DNA from: Rhodovibrio sodomensis
GTDB taxonomy: Bacteria; Pseudomonadota; Alphaproteobacteria; Kiloniellales; Rhodovibrionaceae
Direction: 5' to 3'
DNA: 64,000 nucleotides
Assembly (NCBI RefSeq): GCF_016583645.1
Contig: NZ_NRRL01000005.1
Coordinates: forward strand, 1 to 64,000
This document shows positions 1 through 8,895 of this stretch, in pieces. The translations under genes and the position numbers were made by a program. Within the stretch, counting starts at the first letter, position 1. The number at the start of each line of letters is the position of its first letter. The notes beneath the pieces were generated by a model. It was not told where the DNA came from. It did not search any database and saw nothing but the letters and a program-made list of their open reading frames with translations.

Positions 1-1
1 A

Positions 2-160
2 CTCCGCGATCTGGGCACAACTTTTGCCGTCATCCAGCAGCAGAAGGGCATTTGCCCGCCGTGCAACGCCGTGGTCCACGCGATGCCGACGCACGCACGC
101 TTCGAGTTCGCGGCGATCTTCAAAGGAAAGGAAACCGGGGTGTATCATGCTCGCAACTGA
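2..160 (+). CDS. C-terminal end of an unidentified protein entering from the left edge
   Basis: An open frame runs in from the window edge and ends at a TGA at 158-160. It encodes about 52 residues with a CPPC motif followed by a segment containing ARFEFAAIF. Base composition is GC-rich like the normal chromosome, unlike the AT-rich block that follows, so the stop lies close to the island junction. CPPC could suggest a thioredoxin-like or zinc-binding fold, but there is too little sequence to assign a family. Confidence 0.3.
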   Translation, partial: LRDLGTTFAVIQQQKGICPPCNAVVHAMPTHARFEFAAIFKGKETGVYHARN

Positions 161-204
161 ATCCCGATTCAACCTCGCGTCAAGCCGGAATTCGGGTCTC
201 CAAA

Positions 205-1128
205 GACTCTGAGTATAACACGGTTGTTGAGAGCATTACGCTTATCGGCTCTCGAAAGCTGGCGTTTGCGCGCGATGATGTTCTTCAAGAGATCGTGATC
301 TTGAAAGCGCAAAGATCATCTGGCGAAAAATTGGAGCAGAACGAAATCTGTATTTCATACATGGATGGCTATAGCAACACCGGCGGTCGCGAAGTCGTTG
401 TTAGACCAAATGTCGTGTTTCCTGAGCGACAGAAAAACGCACGTTTACAAATACCTACAAGTCAAGAGGATTTGAAAATCCTGAATTCTTTCGCCAGGCA
501 CACTGAAACGGTCGAAACAGCGGGTTTTCGCGTTAGAACCGGGGAGGTCGTACCATTTCGGTGCCAAAATTCGTTAAAATTCGAGCCTAGAAACGGACGT
601 GTTCCGCTAATTTGGATGTCCGATGTTTGCCCAACTAAAAAGAATAACGCAAGGAAACGGGCGCAACCGCGATTTATTGACGCCACATCGAAATCTGCTA
701 TTAACTTTACACAAAATTTGGCTTTGGTTCGGCGATTCAGCGCAGGCGATAACGGCGTCAAGGTTATGTCACAAGAGTGCCTGAAAACAACGGAATCATC
801 CGAAAAAATTGGGATCGAAAATCACGTGAACTATATTTTTCACAAAGAGTTTCACGATGATGAAAATCTTATTCGCGGGTTGGTCAAATATCTTAATTCG
901 CTTCCCGTTCAAACATACTTCAAGTGCGTCTGTGGGACCACACAGGTGAGCGCACATGACCTCAGAGCGTTACCGGTACCATCCCTCGAGAAACTTAGGC
1001 GAGTCGCTCTTGACGAGCACAGCTCAGCGGACACTATCGCGGACACAGAAGAGGCGAGTGAGAGCGAACGTCATCTTTATGGCACTCTCACAATAGTGAA
1101 GTCCCAGAAAGTTGATAATGGAGCGTAA
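205..1128 (+). pseudogene. C-terminal remnant of an Eco57I/BsuBI-like N6-adenine DNA methyltransferase
   Basis: The frame is open from the window edge, but family-like sequence begins only near base 205. The segment FARDDVLQEIVIL matches the 'dEVLQEniI' region downstream of the catalytic domain in Eco57I-type methyltransferases. The segment TQVSAHDLRALPVPS matches their 'TQVnatDLR.lp.P' target-recognition end. The N-terminal half, which should carry the SAM-binding motif and the NPPY catalytic motif, is absent; the upstream DNA is GC-rich and unrelated. I therefore read it as a 5'-truncated, catalytically dead remnant. The stop is only 6 bases before the start of the DUF262 gene, so the three genes were probably one transcription unit. 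Family assignment rests on remembered motif patterns. Confidence 0.6.
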
Positions 1129-1134
1129 CCAACC

Positions 1135-2229
1135 ATGGCAGATGTAAAACGAAGCCCGCGTACCCAAGATATAAGTTGGTTTCTTGATCTAAACGAGAAG
1201 AACCAGCTTGATTTAGAGCCACCATATCAAAGGAGGAGTGTGTGGTCACCCAAAGATAAGCAATTTTTCATTGATACAGTTTTAAACGACTATCCGGCAC
1301 CCCCGATTTTTTTGCACAAATCGCTAGATGAAGATGGCCGACCAACTTATCACGTCGTAGATGGAAAGCAAAGACTTGAGACACTTATCGAGTTTAAGAA
1401 CAATCGGATCCGTGTTCCTGAGGGATATGGAAATGTCGAAATCGAGAAAAAAAAATGGAATGACTTACCTCGAAGTGTCAAGGAAACTTTCTGGAACTAT
1501 GAGATCGTAGTCGAAATGCTACCGGATGTTAGCGAGCCGTACATCAAAAACATTTTCGAGAGGATTAACCGAAACTCACGTCGCCTAACTCGACAAGAGC
1601 TGCGTCATGCGAAGTATGACGGGTGGTTTATAAATTTTGCAGAAGATCAAGCCGCGCAACCTGAATGGCAACAGTTCGGCGTAGTGACGCGTGCTCGAAG
1701 CAAACGTATGGCAGATGTGCAATTTATTTGTGAGTTAATGATCGTCGTGATTGAAGGGAAAGTTATGGGATTTGATCAAGACAGATTAGACGACTATTCC
1801 GCGGATTATGATGATTTGGAATATGCTCCTGAGACGTTTGAAGAGACAGAGTTTCGGGAGAAATTTGGGGCTGTTAAAGATACTGTGAAAGGGATATTTG
1901 ACGTAAGGGGAGAAGTGCTGAGAGATTACCTCAAAATTCAGGTTCATTTTTACTCGCTGTGGGGATTTTTGGTTGTCAACCTCGAAAACATGCCTGACGT
2001 TGAAACAATCACGCGGCTGTACGCAGAGTTCATGGAGAGTGTCGGGGTGGCGGTAGAAAGGTTTAAAGAAGGAACTGATTCAGAAAATTTGGTCGAGCGT
2101 GGTTCTTGTTGGGACAAGGCAGTAGCCAAATATGCGCTAAGCAGGACGGGTGCAAGTACTGAGGAACCGCAGCGCGTTGACCGTCATAAAGCGCTTGAGG
2201 AGGCACTGTTAGGTGGTGCTATTGCATGA
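1135..2229 (+). CDS. DUF262 (GmrSD N-terminal-like) domain protein
   Basis: A 364-residue protein whose N-terminal half has the DUF262 hallmarks: PPYQRRSVW at residues 29-37 and VVDGKQRL at 74-81 (equivalent to the family's DGQQR motif). A conserved IFERINRNS segment follows near 140. DUF262 is a ParB/Srx-like fold found in type IV restriction enzymes (GmrSD), where it binds or hydrolyses nucleotides, and in other defence loci. No HNH DUF1524 domain is visible at the C-terminus, so this is a DUF262-only protein that may act through a partner. Its last four bases overlap the start of the RelA/SpoT-domain gene (ATGA), implying translational coupling and a fixed ratio of products. Codon use is AT-rich compared with guaB downstream, consistent with horizontal acquisition. 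Confidence 0.85.
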   Translation: MADVKRSPRTQDISWFLDLNEKNQLDLEPPYQRRSVWSPKDKQFFIDTVLNDYPAPPIFLHKSLDEDGRPTYHVVDGKQRLETLIEFKNNRIRVPEGYGNVEIEKKKWNDLPRSVKETFWNYEIVVEMLPDVSEPYIKNIFERINRNSRRLTRQELRHAKYDGWFINFAEDQAAQPEWQQFGVVTRARSKRMADVQFICELMIVVIEGKVMGFDQDRLDDYSADYDDLEYAPETFEETEFREKFGAVKDTVKGIFDVRGEVLRDYLKIQVHFYSLWGFLVVNLENMPDVETITRLYAEFMESVGVAVERFKEGTDSENLVERGSCWDKAVAKYALSRTGASTEEPQRVDRHKALEEALLGGAIA

Positions 2230-3188
2230 AGGTTGCGAGGAGTATACGCGTCCTACATGAGGATAATCGCGCCACCTTTGAACGCCTCGGTGCATTTGTG
2301 GGGGAGTATCTTGGAAAAGTTTGCAACGATAAGGGTTGGTTTTTTTCGCAACGTGTTAAAACGCTTGAGAGCTTTGCGCTAAAGTTTGAAACAGGCAGAT
2401 TCTCTAAAGAACGCATTTTTGAAGATTTCTATGTGTGTACAATCATCGTTCCCACGTTGCTCGATATTGACCAAGCAGAGGATGTGGTTGATGGGAAATT
2501 TGAACAGGTGGAGCGACGCCCTCGCGATGATCAGCATACCGCAAAAAATTCTTCAGACTTCCGCTTCGATTCGCTCCGAAAGTATGTGCGGAAAAAGCCT
2601 GCGGATACCGGTCGGGGGGAAGATATCGATGGCTTGATCTTTGAGGTGCAGATCAAGTCGATTCTTGAGCATGCATGGAGCCTTGCTACTCACGACTTAA
2701 TATATAAGACAAATTCGGTTAGTTGGCCGAAAGAAAGAATTGCGTATCAAGTAAAAGCCACGTTAGAGCATGCCGATGTGTCGATTGCGGAGGCGGAGAA
2801 ATTATCGCGAAGTCCGAGTGTCGCAAAAAGAAATAAAGATACCGAAGAGATGTTGTCGATTATCGAGTTGTGTGAGGATATTTGGCCGTTAGAGTCATTG
2901 CCCGAAGATCGCCGGCGTTTAGGAGAGAATATCCGTAATTTGAAACGCATTGCGAGTATTGGAAACGACGTGTTAGGGGAGGTTGTCCGGGAGGAGATAC
3001 GCAGGTCAGGAATATTGCCGAAGAATCTATCTCCGTATTCATTTGTTGTTCAGGCGCTTTTACACTCTCGCAGATTTAATTTTATTGAGATGGTGCGCAG
3101 GAGCCGCCGTCAGGTGATCATTCATTCGGAAATGGAATTGCCGGCAGAGTTGGTAGCGGGTTCCGATGGGTTTGTGAAAATAGATTAA
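2226..3188 (+). CDS. RelA/SpoT-domain nucleotidyltransferase-like protein
   Basis: A 320-residue protein with a RelA/SpoT synthetase-like core in residues 35-165. An RVKTLES segment (43-49) resembles the family's RxK region. IFEDFYVCTIIV (64-75) aligns with the 'iDiaGiRvi' strand. FEVQIKSILEHAWS (139-152) followed by THDLIYK is the diagnostic EVQIRT...HxxxYK signature, with catalytic Glu140 retained. There is no HD hydrolase, TGS or ACT domain, so it resembles a short synthetase or toxSAS-type enzyme rather than housekeeping Rel. The usual GYxSxH loop is diverged (DFRFDSLRKY), so the substrate may not be GDP/GTP. The C-terminal 150 residues are helical-looking and unassigned. The start overlaps the DUF262 stop. 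Toxic or defence function is inference. Confidence 0.75.
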   Translation: MKVARSIRVLHEDNRATFERLGAFVGEYLGKVCNDKGWFFSQRVKTLESFALKFETGRFSKERIFEDFYVCTIIVPTLLDIDQAEDVVDGKFEQVERRPRDDQHTAKNSSDFRFDSLRKYVRKKPADTGRGEDIDGLIFEVQIKSILEHAWSLATHDLIYKTNSVSWPKERIAYQVKATLEHADVSIAEAEKLSRSPSVAKRNKDTEEMLSIIELCEDIWPLESLPEDRRRLGENIRNLKRIASIGNDVLGEVVREEIRRSGILPKNLSPYSFVVQALLHSRRFNFIEMVRRSRRQVIIHSEMELPAELVAGSDGFVKID

Positions 3189-3346
3189 ACAAATGTGGGG
3201 GTGGGCGCAGCGTGCTAGGTTGCCGTTGGCGATGGTGGAGGTCTTATCATTGGCCCGTGTTACAGGGCTTGGATGGGGTCGCTTCAAGCACGATCTGTTG
3301 AGTCGTCGAGCGTGTGCAAGTCTGGAATGCGCGCCGTCGAACCCCC

Positions 3347-3374
3347 TTGTTCGCCTAGGCTTAGACTGTATGAT
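3347..3374 (+). promoter_or_regulatory. possible guaB promoter
   Basis: TTGTTC at 3347-3352 and TATGAT at 3369-3374 are separated by 16 bases and lie 36 bases before the guaB start. They also lie just outside the AT-rich island, which fits an independent promoter for the housekeeping gene. This is pattern-based only. Confidence 0.35.
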
Positions 3375-3409
3375 GCGGCGCCACGTTTCCGGGACAGGAT
3401 AGCTGGCAC

Positions 3410-4864
3410 ATGGAACTTCGCACGGCGCTCACCTTCGACGATGTCCTCCTCGAGCCCGCCGAAAGCGCCGTCCTGCCCAACCAGACCGATACACGCACGC
3501 GCTTTACCCGGTCGATCGAGCTCGGCATTCCACTGGTGTCGGCGGCGATGGACACCGTGACCGAGAGCGCGCTCGCGATCGCCATGGCACAGGCCGGCGG
3601 GATCGGCGTGGTGCACAAGAACCTCGATATCGCCGAACAGGCCGACGAGGTGCGCGCGGTCAAGAAGTACGAGAGCGGCATGGTGATCAACCCGGTCACC
3701 GTACGCCCTGAACAGACCCTGGCCGATGCGCTGGCGCTGATGGACCGGCACAAGATCTCCGGCATTCCGGTGACCGAACAGCAGGGCCGCCTGGTCGGCG
3801 TGCTGACCAACCGCGACGTGCGCTTCGCCTCCAACCGCAAGCAGCCGGTCTCCGAACTGATGACCAAGGAGAACCTGGTCACGGTGAAGGAGAACGTCGG
3901 CCGGGAAGAGGCCAAGCGGCTGCTGCACCAGCACCGGATCGAGAAGCTGCTGGTGGTCGACGAAAGCTACCGCTGCGTCGGCCTGATCACGGTCAAGGAC
4001 ATCGAAAAGGCGAGCGCGCACCCGGACGCCTGCAAGGACGAGCAGGGCCGCCTGCGCGTCGCCGCCGCCACCGGCGTGGGCAAGGACGGCATGGCGCGCG
4101 CCGAAGCGCTGTTGGAGGCCGAGGCGGACGTGATCGTGGTCGATACCGCCCACGGCCATTCGCGCGGCGTCTTGGAGCAGATCAGCCAGCTCAAGCGGAT
4201 CTCCAACAAGGCCGACGTGGTCGCCGGCAACATCGCGACCGGCGAGGGCGCGCAGGCGCTGATCGACGCCGGGGCGGACGCGGTCAAGGTCGGGATCGGC
4301 CCAGGCTCGATCTGCACCACCCGGATCGTCGCCGGCGTGGGCGTGCCGCAGCTGACCGCGCTGCAGAACACGGTCAAGGTCTGCCACGACAACGGCGTGC
4401 CGGCGATCTCCGACGGCGGCATCCGCTTCTCCGGCGACCTCGCCAAGGCGATCGCGGCGGGCGGCGACGTCTGCATGATCGGCTCGCTGCTGGCCGGCAC
4501 CGACGAGAGCCCCGGCGAGGTGTTCCTCTACCAGGGCCGCACCTACAAGGCCTACCGCGGCATGGGCTCGACCGGGGCGATGGCGCGCGGCTCCGCCGAC
4601 CGCTATTTCCAGGAAGAGGTCTCCGACCGCCTGAAGATGGTCCCGGAAGGCATCGAAGGGCAGGTGCCTTACAAGGGTCCGGCTGGTACGGTGCTGCACC
4701 AGCTGGTCGGCGGCCTGCGTGCGGCGATGGGCTACACCGGCTGCCCGACCATCCCGGAACTCCATCAACGCGCCAAGTTCCTGCAGATCACCAATGCCGG
4801 CATCCGCGAGAGCCACGTCCACGACGTCACCATCACCCGCGAGGCGCCGAACTACCGGAACTGA
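3410..4864 (+). CDS. guaB: inosine-5'-monophosphate dehydrogenase
   Basis: Oxidises IMP to XMP with NAD+, the rate-limiting step of GMP synthesis in the cytoplasm. The 484-residue length is normal for bacterial IMPDH. The N-terminus [10 protein letters not shown] is typical. Two CBS domains lie at roughly residues 90-205 inside the TIM barrel. The active-site loop GPGSICTTR carries the catalytic Cys near residue 302. The GMGSTGAM phosphate-binding region and the mobile flap with its YKGPAG sequence are present. guaA lies 2.3 kb downstream on the same strand, with only two genes between, so the GMP branch is clustered. Confidence 0.97.
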   Translation: MELRTALTFDDVLLEPAESAVLPNQTDTRTRFTRSIELGIPLVSAAMDTVTESALAIAMAQAGGIGVVHKNLDIAEQADEVRAVKKYESGMVINPVTVRPEQTLADALALMDRHKISGIPVTEQQGRLVGVLTNRDVRFASNRKQPVSELMTKENLVTVKENVGREEAKRLLHQHRIEKLLVVDESYRCVGLITVKDIEKASAHPDACKDEQGRLRVAAATGVGKDGMARAEALLEAEADVIVVDTAHGHSRGVLEQISQLKRISNKADVVAGNIATGEGAQALIDAGADAVKVGIGPGSICTTRIVAGVGVPQLTALQNTVKVCHDNGVPAISDGGIRFSGDLAKAIAAGGDVCMIGSLLAGTDESPGEVFLYQGRTYKAYRGMGSTGAMARGSADRYFQEEVSDRLKMVPEGIEGQVPYKGPAGTVLHQLVGGLRAAMGYTGCPTIPELHQRAKFLQITNAGIRESHVHDVTITREAPNYRN

Positions 4865-4894
4865 CGCCGCGATGCGGTCCAGACGGTTCGGCCG

Positions 4895-6301
4895 ATGACC
4901 CCCGGAGCCCGGATCGCCGCGGCGATCGAGCTGTTGGCGGAGGTCGACGCGCACGACCGGCCGGCCGATCAGGTCGTCCAGGACTACGTGCGCCAGCGCC
5001 GCTTCATGGGCGCCAAGGACCGGCGCGCGGTCACCGACATGGTGTTCGCCGCGATCCGCACCCGGGCGCGCACGGCCTGGTGGCTGGCGCTTGCCGGCGG
5101 CGCCGACGGCGCGCAGGCGGATGCGGTCGCCGGCGGTACGCCGCCCGACCCGCGCGCGCGGATGTTCGCCGAGCGGATCTTGAACGCCGGCTGGTCGGTG
5201 GCCCAGCTGGCCGAATTGTGCGACGGCACCGGTTACAATCCCCCGCCCCCCGACGCCGACGAACGCGCCCGGCTGACCGCGCTCGAGGGGCAGGGCCTGG
5301 ACGACCCGCGCCAGCCCGACTGGGTCCGCCTGGAAACGCCGGCCTGGCTGCTGCCCGCCTTTCAGAAGGGGTTCGGCACGGCGATGGAGGCGGAGCTGAC
5401 CGCCCTGCGCCAGGAAGCGCCGGTCGATCTCCGGGTCAACCGCCTGCTGGCCGACGGGCCCCGGGAGGTGTCGGAGGCGCTGGCGGTCGAGCAGATCGAG
5501 ACCCAGGCGACGCCCTATTCCCCGCTCGGCCTGCGGCTGGTCGGACGGCGCGCGGTGCAGGCGACGGCACCCTACCGCGACGGGCTGGTCGAGCTGCAGG
5601 ACGAGGGCTCGCAGCTGATTGCGCTGTTGGTCGCGGCCAAGCCCGGCATGGCCGTCTGCGACTTCTGCGCCGGGGCGGGCGGCAAGACCCTGGCCTTGGC
5701 CGCCCAGATGGAGGATCGCGGCCGCCTGGTCGCGCTCGACGTCGACGGCGAACGGCTGGGCCGGGCCGGCCCGCGTCTGCAGCGCGCCGGCGCGCGCAAC
5801 GTCGAGCGGCGCCTGCTGGCGACCGGTGAGGACGGCGACGGCGATCCCTTCCTCGACGAAAACGTCGGCAGCTTCGACCGCGTCCTAATCGACGCGCCCT
5901 GCACCGGCGTGGGCGCCTGGCGCCGCCAGCCGGACAGCCGCTGGCGCCTGTCGGAGCACGCCCTGCGCCAGCGCATGGATAGCCAGGACCGGATCCTGGC
6001 GCAGGCGGCGAAGCTGGTGAAACCGGGCGGCCGGCTGATCTACGCCACCTGCTCCCTGCTGCCGCAGGAGAACCGGGAGCGCACCTGGGCCTTCCAGTCC
6101 GCCCACCCGGAGTTCCGCCAGATCCCCGCCGCGCAGGTCTGGGCCGAGGCTTTCGCCACCCGGCCGGACGCCGCCGGCGGCGACGGCCCGGCCGCGGACG
6201 CCCAGGACCTGACCCTGACCCCGGCCCGCCACGGCACCGACGGCTTTTACGTCGCCGTGTTGGAGCGCCTGAGCCGCGCGAACGGGGGCGGCGGCAAATG
6301 A
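4895..6301 (+). CDS. rsmB: RsmB-family 16S rRNA cytosine-C5 methyltransferase
   Basis: A 468-residue SAM-dependent RNA m5C methyltransferase. The N-terminal 150 residues resemble the NusB-like RNA-binding region of RsmB/Fmu. The SAM-binding motif I is CDFCAGAGGKTL. The two family cysteines are visible: APCTG near residue 336 and the nucleophile in YATCSLLPQEN near residue 386. In E. coli the homologue methylates C967 of 16S rRNA; that exact target is assumed from family membership. It sits between guaB and guaA, an arrangement seen in other alphaproteobacteria. The stop overlaps the following GNAT start by four bases (ATGA). Confidence 0.88.
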   Translation: MTPGARIAAAIELLAEVDAHDRPADQVVQDYVRQRRFMGAKDRRAVTDMVFAAIRTRARTAWWLALAGGADGAQADAVAGGTPPDPRARMFAERILNAGWSVAQLAELCDGTGYNPPPPDADERARLTALEGQGLDDPRQPDWVRLETPAWLLPAFQKGFGTAMEAELTALRQEAPVDLRVNRLLADGPREVSEALAVEQIETQATPYSPLGLRLVGRRAVQATAPYRDGLVELQDEGSQLIALLVAAKPGMAVCDFCAGAGGKTLALAAQMEDRGRLVALDVDGERLGRAGPRLQRAGARNVERRLLATGEDGDGDPFLDENVGSFDRVLIDAPCTGVGAWRRQPDSRWRLSEHALRQRMDSQDRILAQAAKLVKPGGRLIYATCSLLPQENRERTWAFQSAHPEFRQIPAAQVWAEAFATRPDAAGGDGPAADAQDLTLTPARHGTDGFYVAVLERLSRANGGGGK

Positions 6302-6852
6302 GCGCGCGGATCCGCCTGGCCCAGCCTGCCGACGCCGCGGCGATCGCGCACGTCCATGTCGAGACCTGGCGCGCCGCCTACGCCGGCGTGGTGCCGGACA
6401 GCTACCTGGTGCGGATGAGCGAGCAGGGCCAGGCGCTGACCTGGCGCAAGCTGCTGGCGCGCCGGTCGAAGGACGAGCGCACGGTGGTCGCCGAAGTCGC
6501 GAAGGGCGAGGGCGACCTGCAGACCCTGGTCGGCTTCGGCTCGTACGGCCGGCAGCGCGGCACCGAGCTCGGCTACCGCGGCGAGATCTTCACCCTCTAC
6601 GTGCTGCCCCACTTGCAGGGGCAGGGGATCGGCCAGCAGCTGATGCACGCGATCTTCCGGCGTCTGTGGGAAGCCGGCACCGCCGACTGCCTGATCTGGG
6701 TGCTGGCGGAGAACCCGGCGCGCTTCTTCTACGAACACATGGGCGGCCAGCGCGTCGCCGAGCGGATCGAGAGCTTCGCCGGCGAACATCTGACCCAGAT
6801 CGCCTACGGCTGGCCCGACCTGGAAGCCTGGCTGCAGCAGACCGGCGGGTAG
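6298..6852 (+). CDS. GNAT-family N-acetyltransferase
   Basis: A 184-residue single-domain acetyl-CoA-dependent acetyltransferase. The start IRLAQPADAAAIAHVHVETWRAAY is shortened here to its recognisable core VHVETWR, typical of the family. The segment EIFTLYVLPHLQGQGIGQQL holds the CoA-binding motif A (Q/RxxGxG/A, here QGQGIG). The substrate cannot be inferred. It is translationally coupled to rsmB through an ATGA overlap, and an intergenic stretch of palindromic repeats follows. Confidence 0.88.
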   Translation: MSARIRLAQPADAAAIAHVHVETWRAAYAGVVPDSYLVRMSEQGQALTWRKLLARRSKDERTVVAEVAKGEGDLQTLVGFGSYGRQRGTELGYRGEIFTLYVLPHLQGQGIGQQLMHAIFRRLWEAGTADCLIWVLAENPARFFYEHMGGQRVAERIESFAGEHLTQIAYGWPDLEAWLQQTGG

Positions 6853-6868
6853 GGTGGTGAACCAATCT

Positions 6869-7003
6869 CCCTCCTCCAGCGGGAGGAGGGGCGAGGGGAG
6901 GAGGGACCACGCGCATCTAGGCCGCGGGCAACCGTGCCACAGGCTCGGGCGCCGCGGGCAACCTCCTCTCCCCGGCCTTCTCCTCCCACTGGAGGAGAGG
7001 GGA
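6869..7003. repeat. paired CTCTCC/GGAGAG palindromic repeats
   Basis: Two GC-rich hairpins lie in the GNAT-guaA gap. CCCTCCTCC (6869-6877) pairs with GGAGGAGGG (6882-6890), and CTCCTCC (6981-6987) pairs with GGAGGAG (6992-6998), ending in AGGGG. Closely similar hairpins occur at 10324-10425, 15041-15145, 18615-18642 and 36791-36810, so this is a dispersed family and not a gene-specific terminator. Confidence 0.75.
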
Positions 7004-7031
7004 TTAATTGAGTGGGGGATTAATTGAGTGT
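7001..7031. repeat. direct tandem repeat of GGGGATTAATTGAGTG
   Basis: The 15-16 base unit containing ATTAATTGAGTG occurs twice back to back immediately after the palindrome and before guaA. It is AT-richer than its surroundings. Function is unknown; it may be a small duplication at the repeat edge. Confidence 0.6.
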
Positions 7032-7135
7032 TGGAGAGGCGACCCGCGTTCTGCGCCCTGCCACGCTTGCCGCCTTTCGCCGCCGCCGCTAGCCTCCGCG
7101 CGCAGAGCCCGCCCGTTCCTGAGAAGATGCCCCGC

Positions 7136-8704
7136 ATGACCGACGCCATCGCCCAGCAGCACGACTGCATCCTGATCCTCGACTTCGGGTCGCAGGTGAC
7201 CCAGCTGATCGCCCGGCGGGTGCGCGAGAGCGGGACCTTCTGCGAAATCCTGCCGTATAACGCCGAGCAAAGCCGGATCCGCGGCTATAACCCCAAGGGC
7301 ATCATCCTCTCCGGCGGGCCGGACTCGGTGACCCGCGAAGGCGCGCCGCGCGCGCCCGAGGTGGTGTTCGAGCTGGGCGTGCCGCTGCTCGGCATCTGCT
7401 ACGGCCAGCAGACGCTGGTCGACCAGCTGGGCGGCCGGGTCGAGGGCTCCGACCATCAGGAGTTCGGCAAGGCGTTCCTGGAGGTCGACCGCGAGGTACC
7501 GCTGTTCGACGGCATCTGGCGGGCGGGCGAGCGCCATCAGGTCTGGATGTCGCACGGCGACCGCGTGGTCGATCTGCCGGATGGCTTCCGGGTGGTGGGC
7601 ACCAGCGACGGCGCCCCCTGCGCGGCGATCGCGGATCCCGAGCGCGGCTACTACGGCGTGCAGTTCCATCCGGAGGTCGTGCACACCCCCGACGGCGGCA
7701 AGCTGATCCAGCGCTTCGTGCGCGCGATCGCGGGCTGTTCCGGCGACTGGTCGATGGCCGCCTTCCGGGCGGAGGCGATCCGCAAGATTCGCGCCCAGGT
7801 GGGCGACGCCCGGGTGATCTGCGGCCTGTCCGGCGGCGTCGACTCGTCGGTGGCGGCTGTGCTGGTGCACGAGGCGATCGGCGCGCAGCTGACCTGCATC
7901 TTCGTCGACCACGGCCTGATGCGCGCGGGCGAGGGCGAGCAGGTCACCGAGCTGTTCCGCAACAGCTACAACATCCCGCTGGTCCACCGCGACGCGTCCG
8001 ATCTGTTTCTGGGCAAGCTCGACGGCGTCGAGGATCCGGAGCACAAGCGCAAGATCATCGGCACCACCTTCATCGACGTGTTCGAGGAGGCGGCGACCCG
8101 GATCGGCGGCGCCGACTTCCTGGTGCAGGGCACACTGTATCCCGACGTGATCGAATCGGTGGCGCCCAAGGGCGGGCCGTCTCAGACCATCAAGTCGCAC
8201 CACAACGTGGGCGGCCTGCCCGAACGCATGAACATGGACCTGGTCGAGCCGCTGCGCGACCTGTTCAAGGACGAGGTGCGGGCTTTGGGACGCGAACTGG
8301 GCCTGCCGGAGAGCATGGTCGGCCGACACCCCTTTCCGGGGCCGGGCCTGGCGATCCGGATTCCGGGCGGGGTCACGCGCGACAAGGCCGAGATCCTGCG
8401 CAAGGCCGACCGGATCTTCCTGGAAGAGATCCGCGAGGCCGGTCTGTACGATGCCATCTGGCAGGCGTTCGCCGTGCTGCTGCCGGTACGCACCGTCGGC
8501 GTGATGGGCGACGCGCGTTCCTACGACTTCGTCTGCGCCCTGCGCGCGGTCACCAGCGTCGACGGCATGACGGCGGAGTCCTACCCGTTCGACCACGGCT
8601 TCCTGTCGCAGGCGGCGACCCGGATCATCAACGAGGTGCGCGGCATCAACCGGGTGATCTACGATGTGACCTCGAAGCCGCCCGGGACCATCGAGTGGGA
8701 GTGA
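7136..8704 (+). CDS. guaA: GMP synthase (glutamine-hydrolysing)
   Basis: Converts XMP to GMP using glutamine and ATP. The 522-residue product has a class I glutamine amidotransferase domain ([18 protein letters not shown] at the start, nucleophile Cys88 in GICYGQQ, and HPEV further on). An ATP-pyrophosphatase domain follows with the P-loop GLSGGVDSS, and a C-terminal dimerisation domain ends TIEWE, as in other GuaA proteins. I chose the ATG at 7136, preceded by a GAGAAG ribosome-binding site, because the frame upstream is low-complexity and the family starts just before the LDFGSQ motif. Confidence 0.97.
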   Translation: MTDAIAQQHDCILILDFGSQVTQLIARRVRESGTFCEILPYNAEQSRIRGYNPKGIILSGGPDSVTREGAPRAPEVVFELGVPLLGICYGQQTLVDQLGGRVEGSDHQEFGKAFLEVDREVPLFDGIWRAGERHQVWMSHGDRVVDLPDGFRVVGTSDGAPCAAIADPERGYYGVQFHPEVVHTPDGGKLIQRFVRAIAGCSGDWSMAAFRAEAIRKIRAQVGDARVICGLSGGVDSSVAAVLVHEAIGAQLTCIFVDHGLMRAGEGEQVTELFRNSYNIPLVHRDASDLFLGKLDGVEDPEHKRKIIGTTFIDVFEEAATRIGGADFLVQGTLYPDVIESVAPKGGPSQTIKSHHNVGGLPERMNMDLVEPLRDLFKDEVRALGRELGLPESMVGRHPFPGPGLAIRIPGGVTRDKAEILRKADRIFLEEIREAGLYDAIWQAFAVLLPVRTVGVMGDARSYDFVCALRAVTSVDGMTAESYPFDHGFLSQAATRIINEVRGINRVIYDVTSKPPGTIEWE

Positions 8705-8795
8705 TGCGCGCCGAAACGCCTCCAAAGGCCGTCCTAAAGCCTCGGTGCCCGCGAAAAATGCATCCGGCCATGCGAGAAGGTCTGTATACTTCTGT

Positions 8796-8819
8796 TCAGG
8801 AATCGTCTTTGATTCCTGA
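8796..8819. promoter_or_regulatory. perfect inverted repeat upstream of the Crp/Fnr-type regulator
   Basis: TCAGGAATC (8796-8804) and GATTCCTGA (8811-8819) form a perfect 9-base inverted repeat with a 6-base centre, 77 bases before the regulator's start and next to a TATACT element at 8785-8790. It is well placed for an autoregulatory operator. It does not match the FNR consensus TTGAT-N4-ATCAA, and it could also end the guaA transcript. Confidence 0.45.
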
Positions 8820-8895
8820 GTGACGAAGCGGGCCCACGCGCCGGCGGTCGTCTTCCGACGTCAACGTGTAGACCTGCGTAAAAGTACAGACCCGC

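Noticed and set aside
3284-4954. Long minus-strand open frame opposite guaB
   Set aside because: It mirrors the codon pattern of guaB and is Arg/His/Asp/Gly-rich with no family motifs; such antisense frames occur opposite most high-GC genes here.
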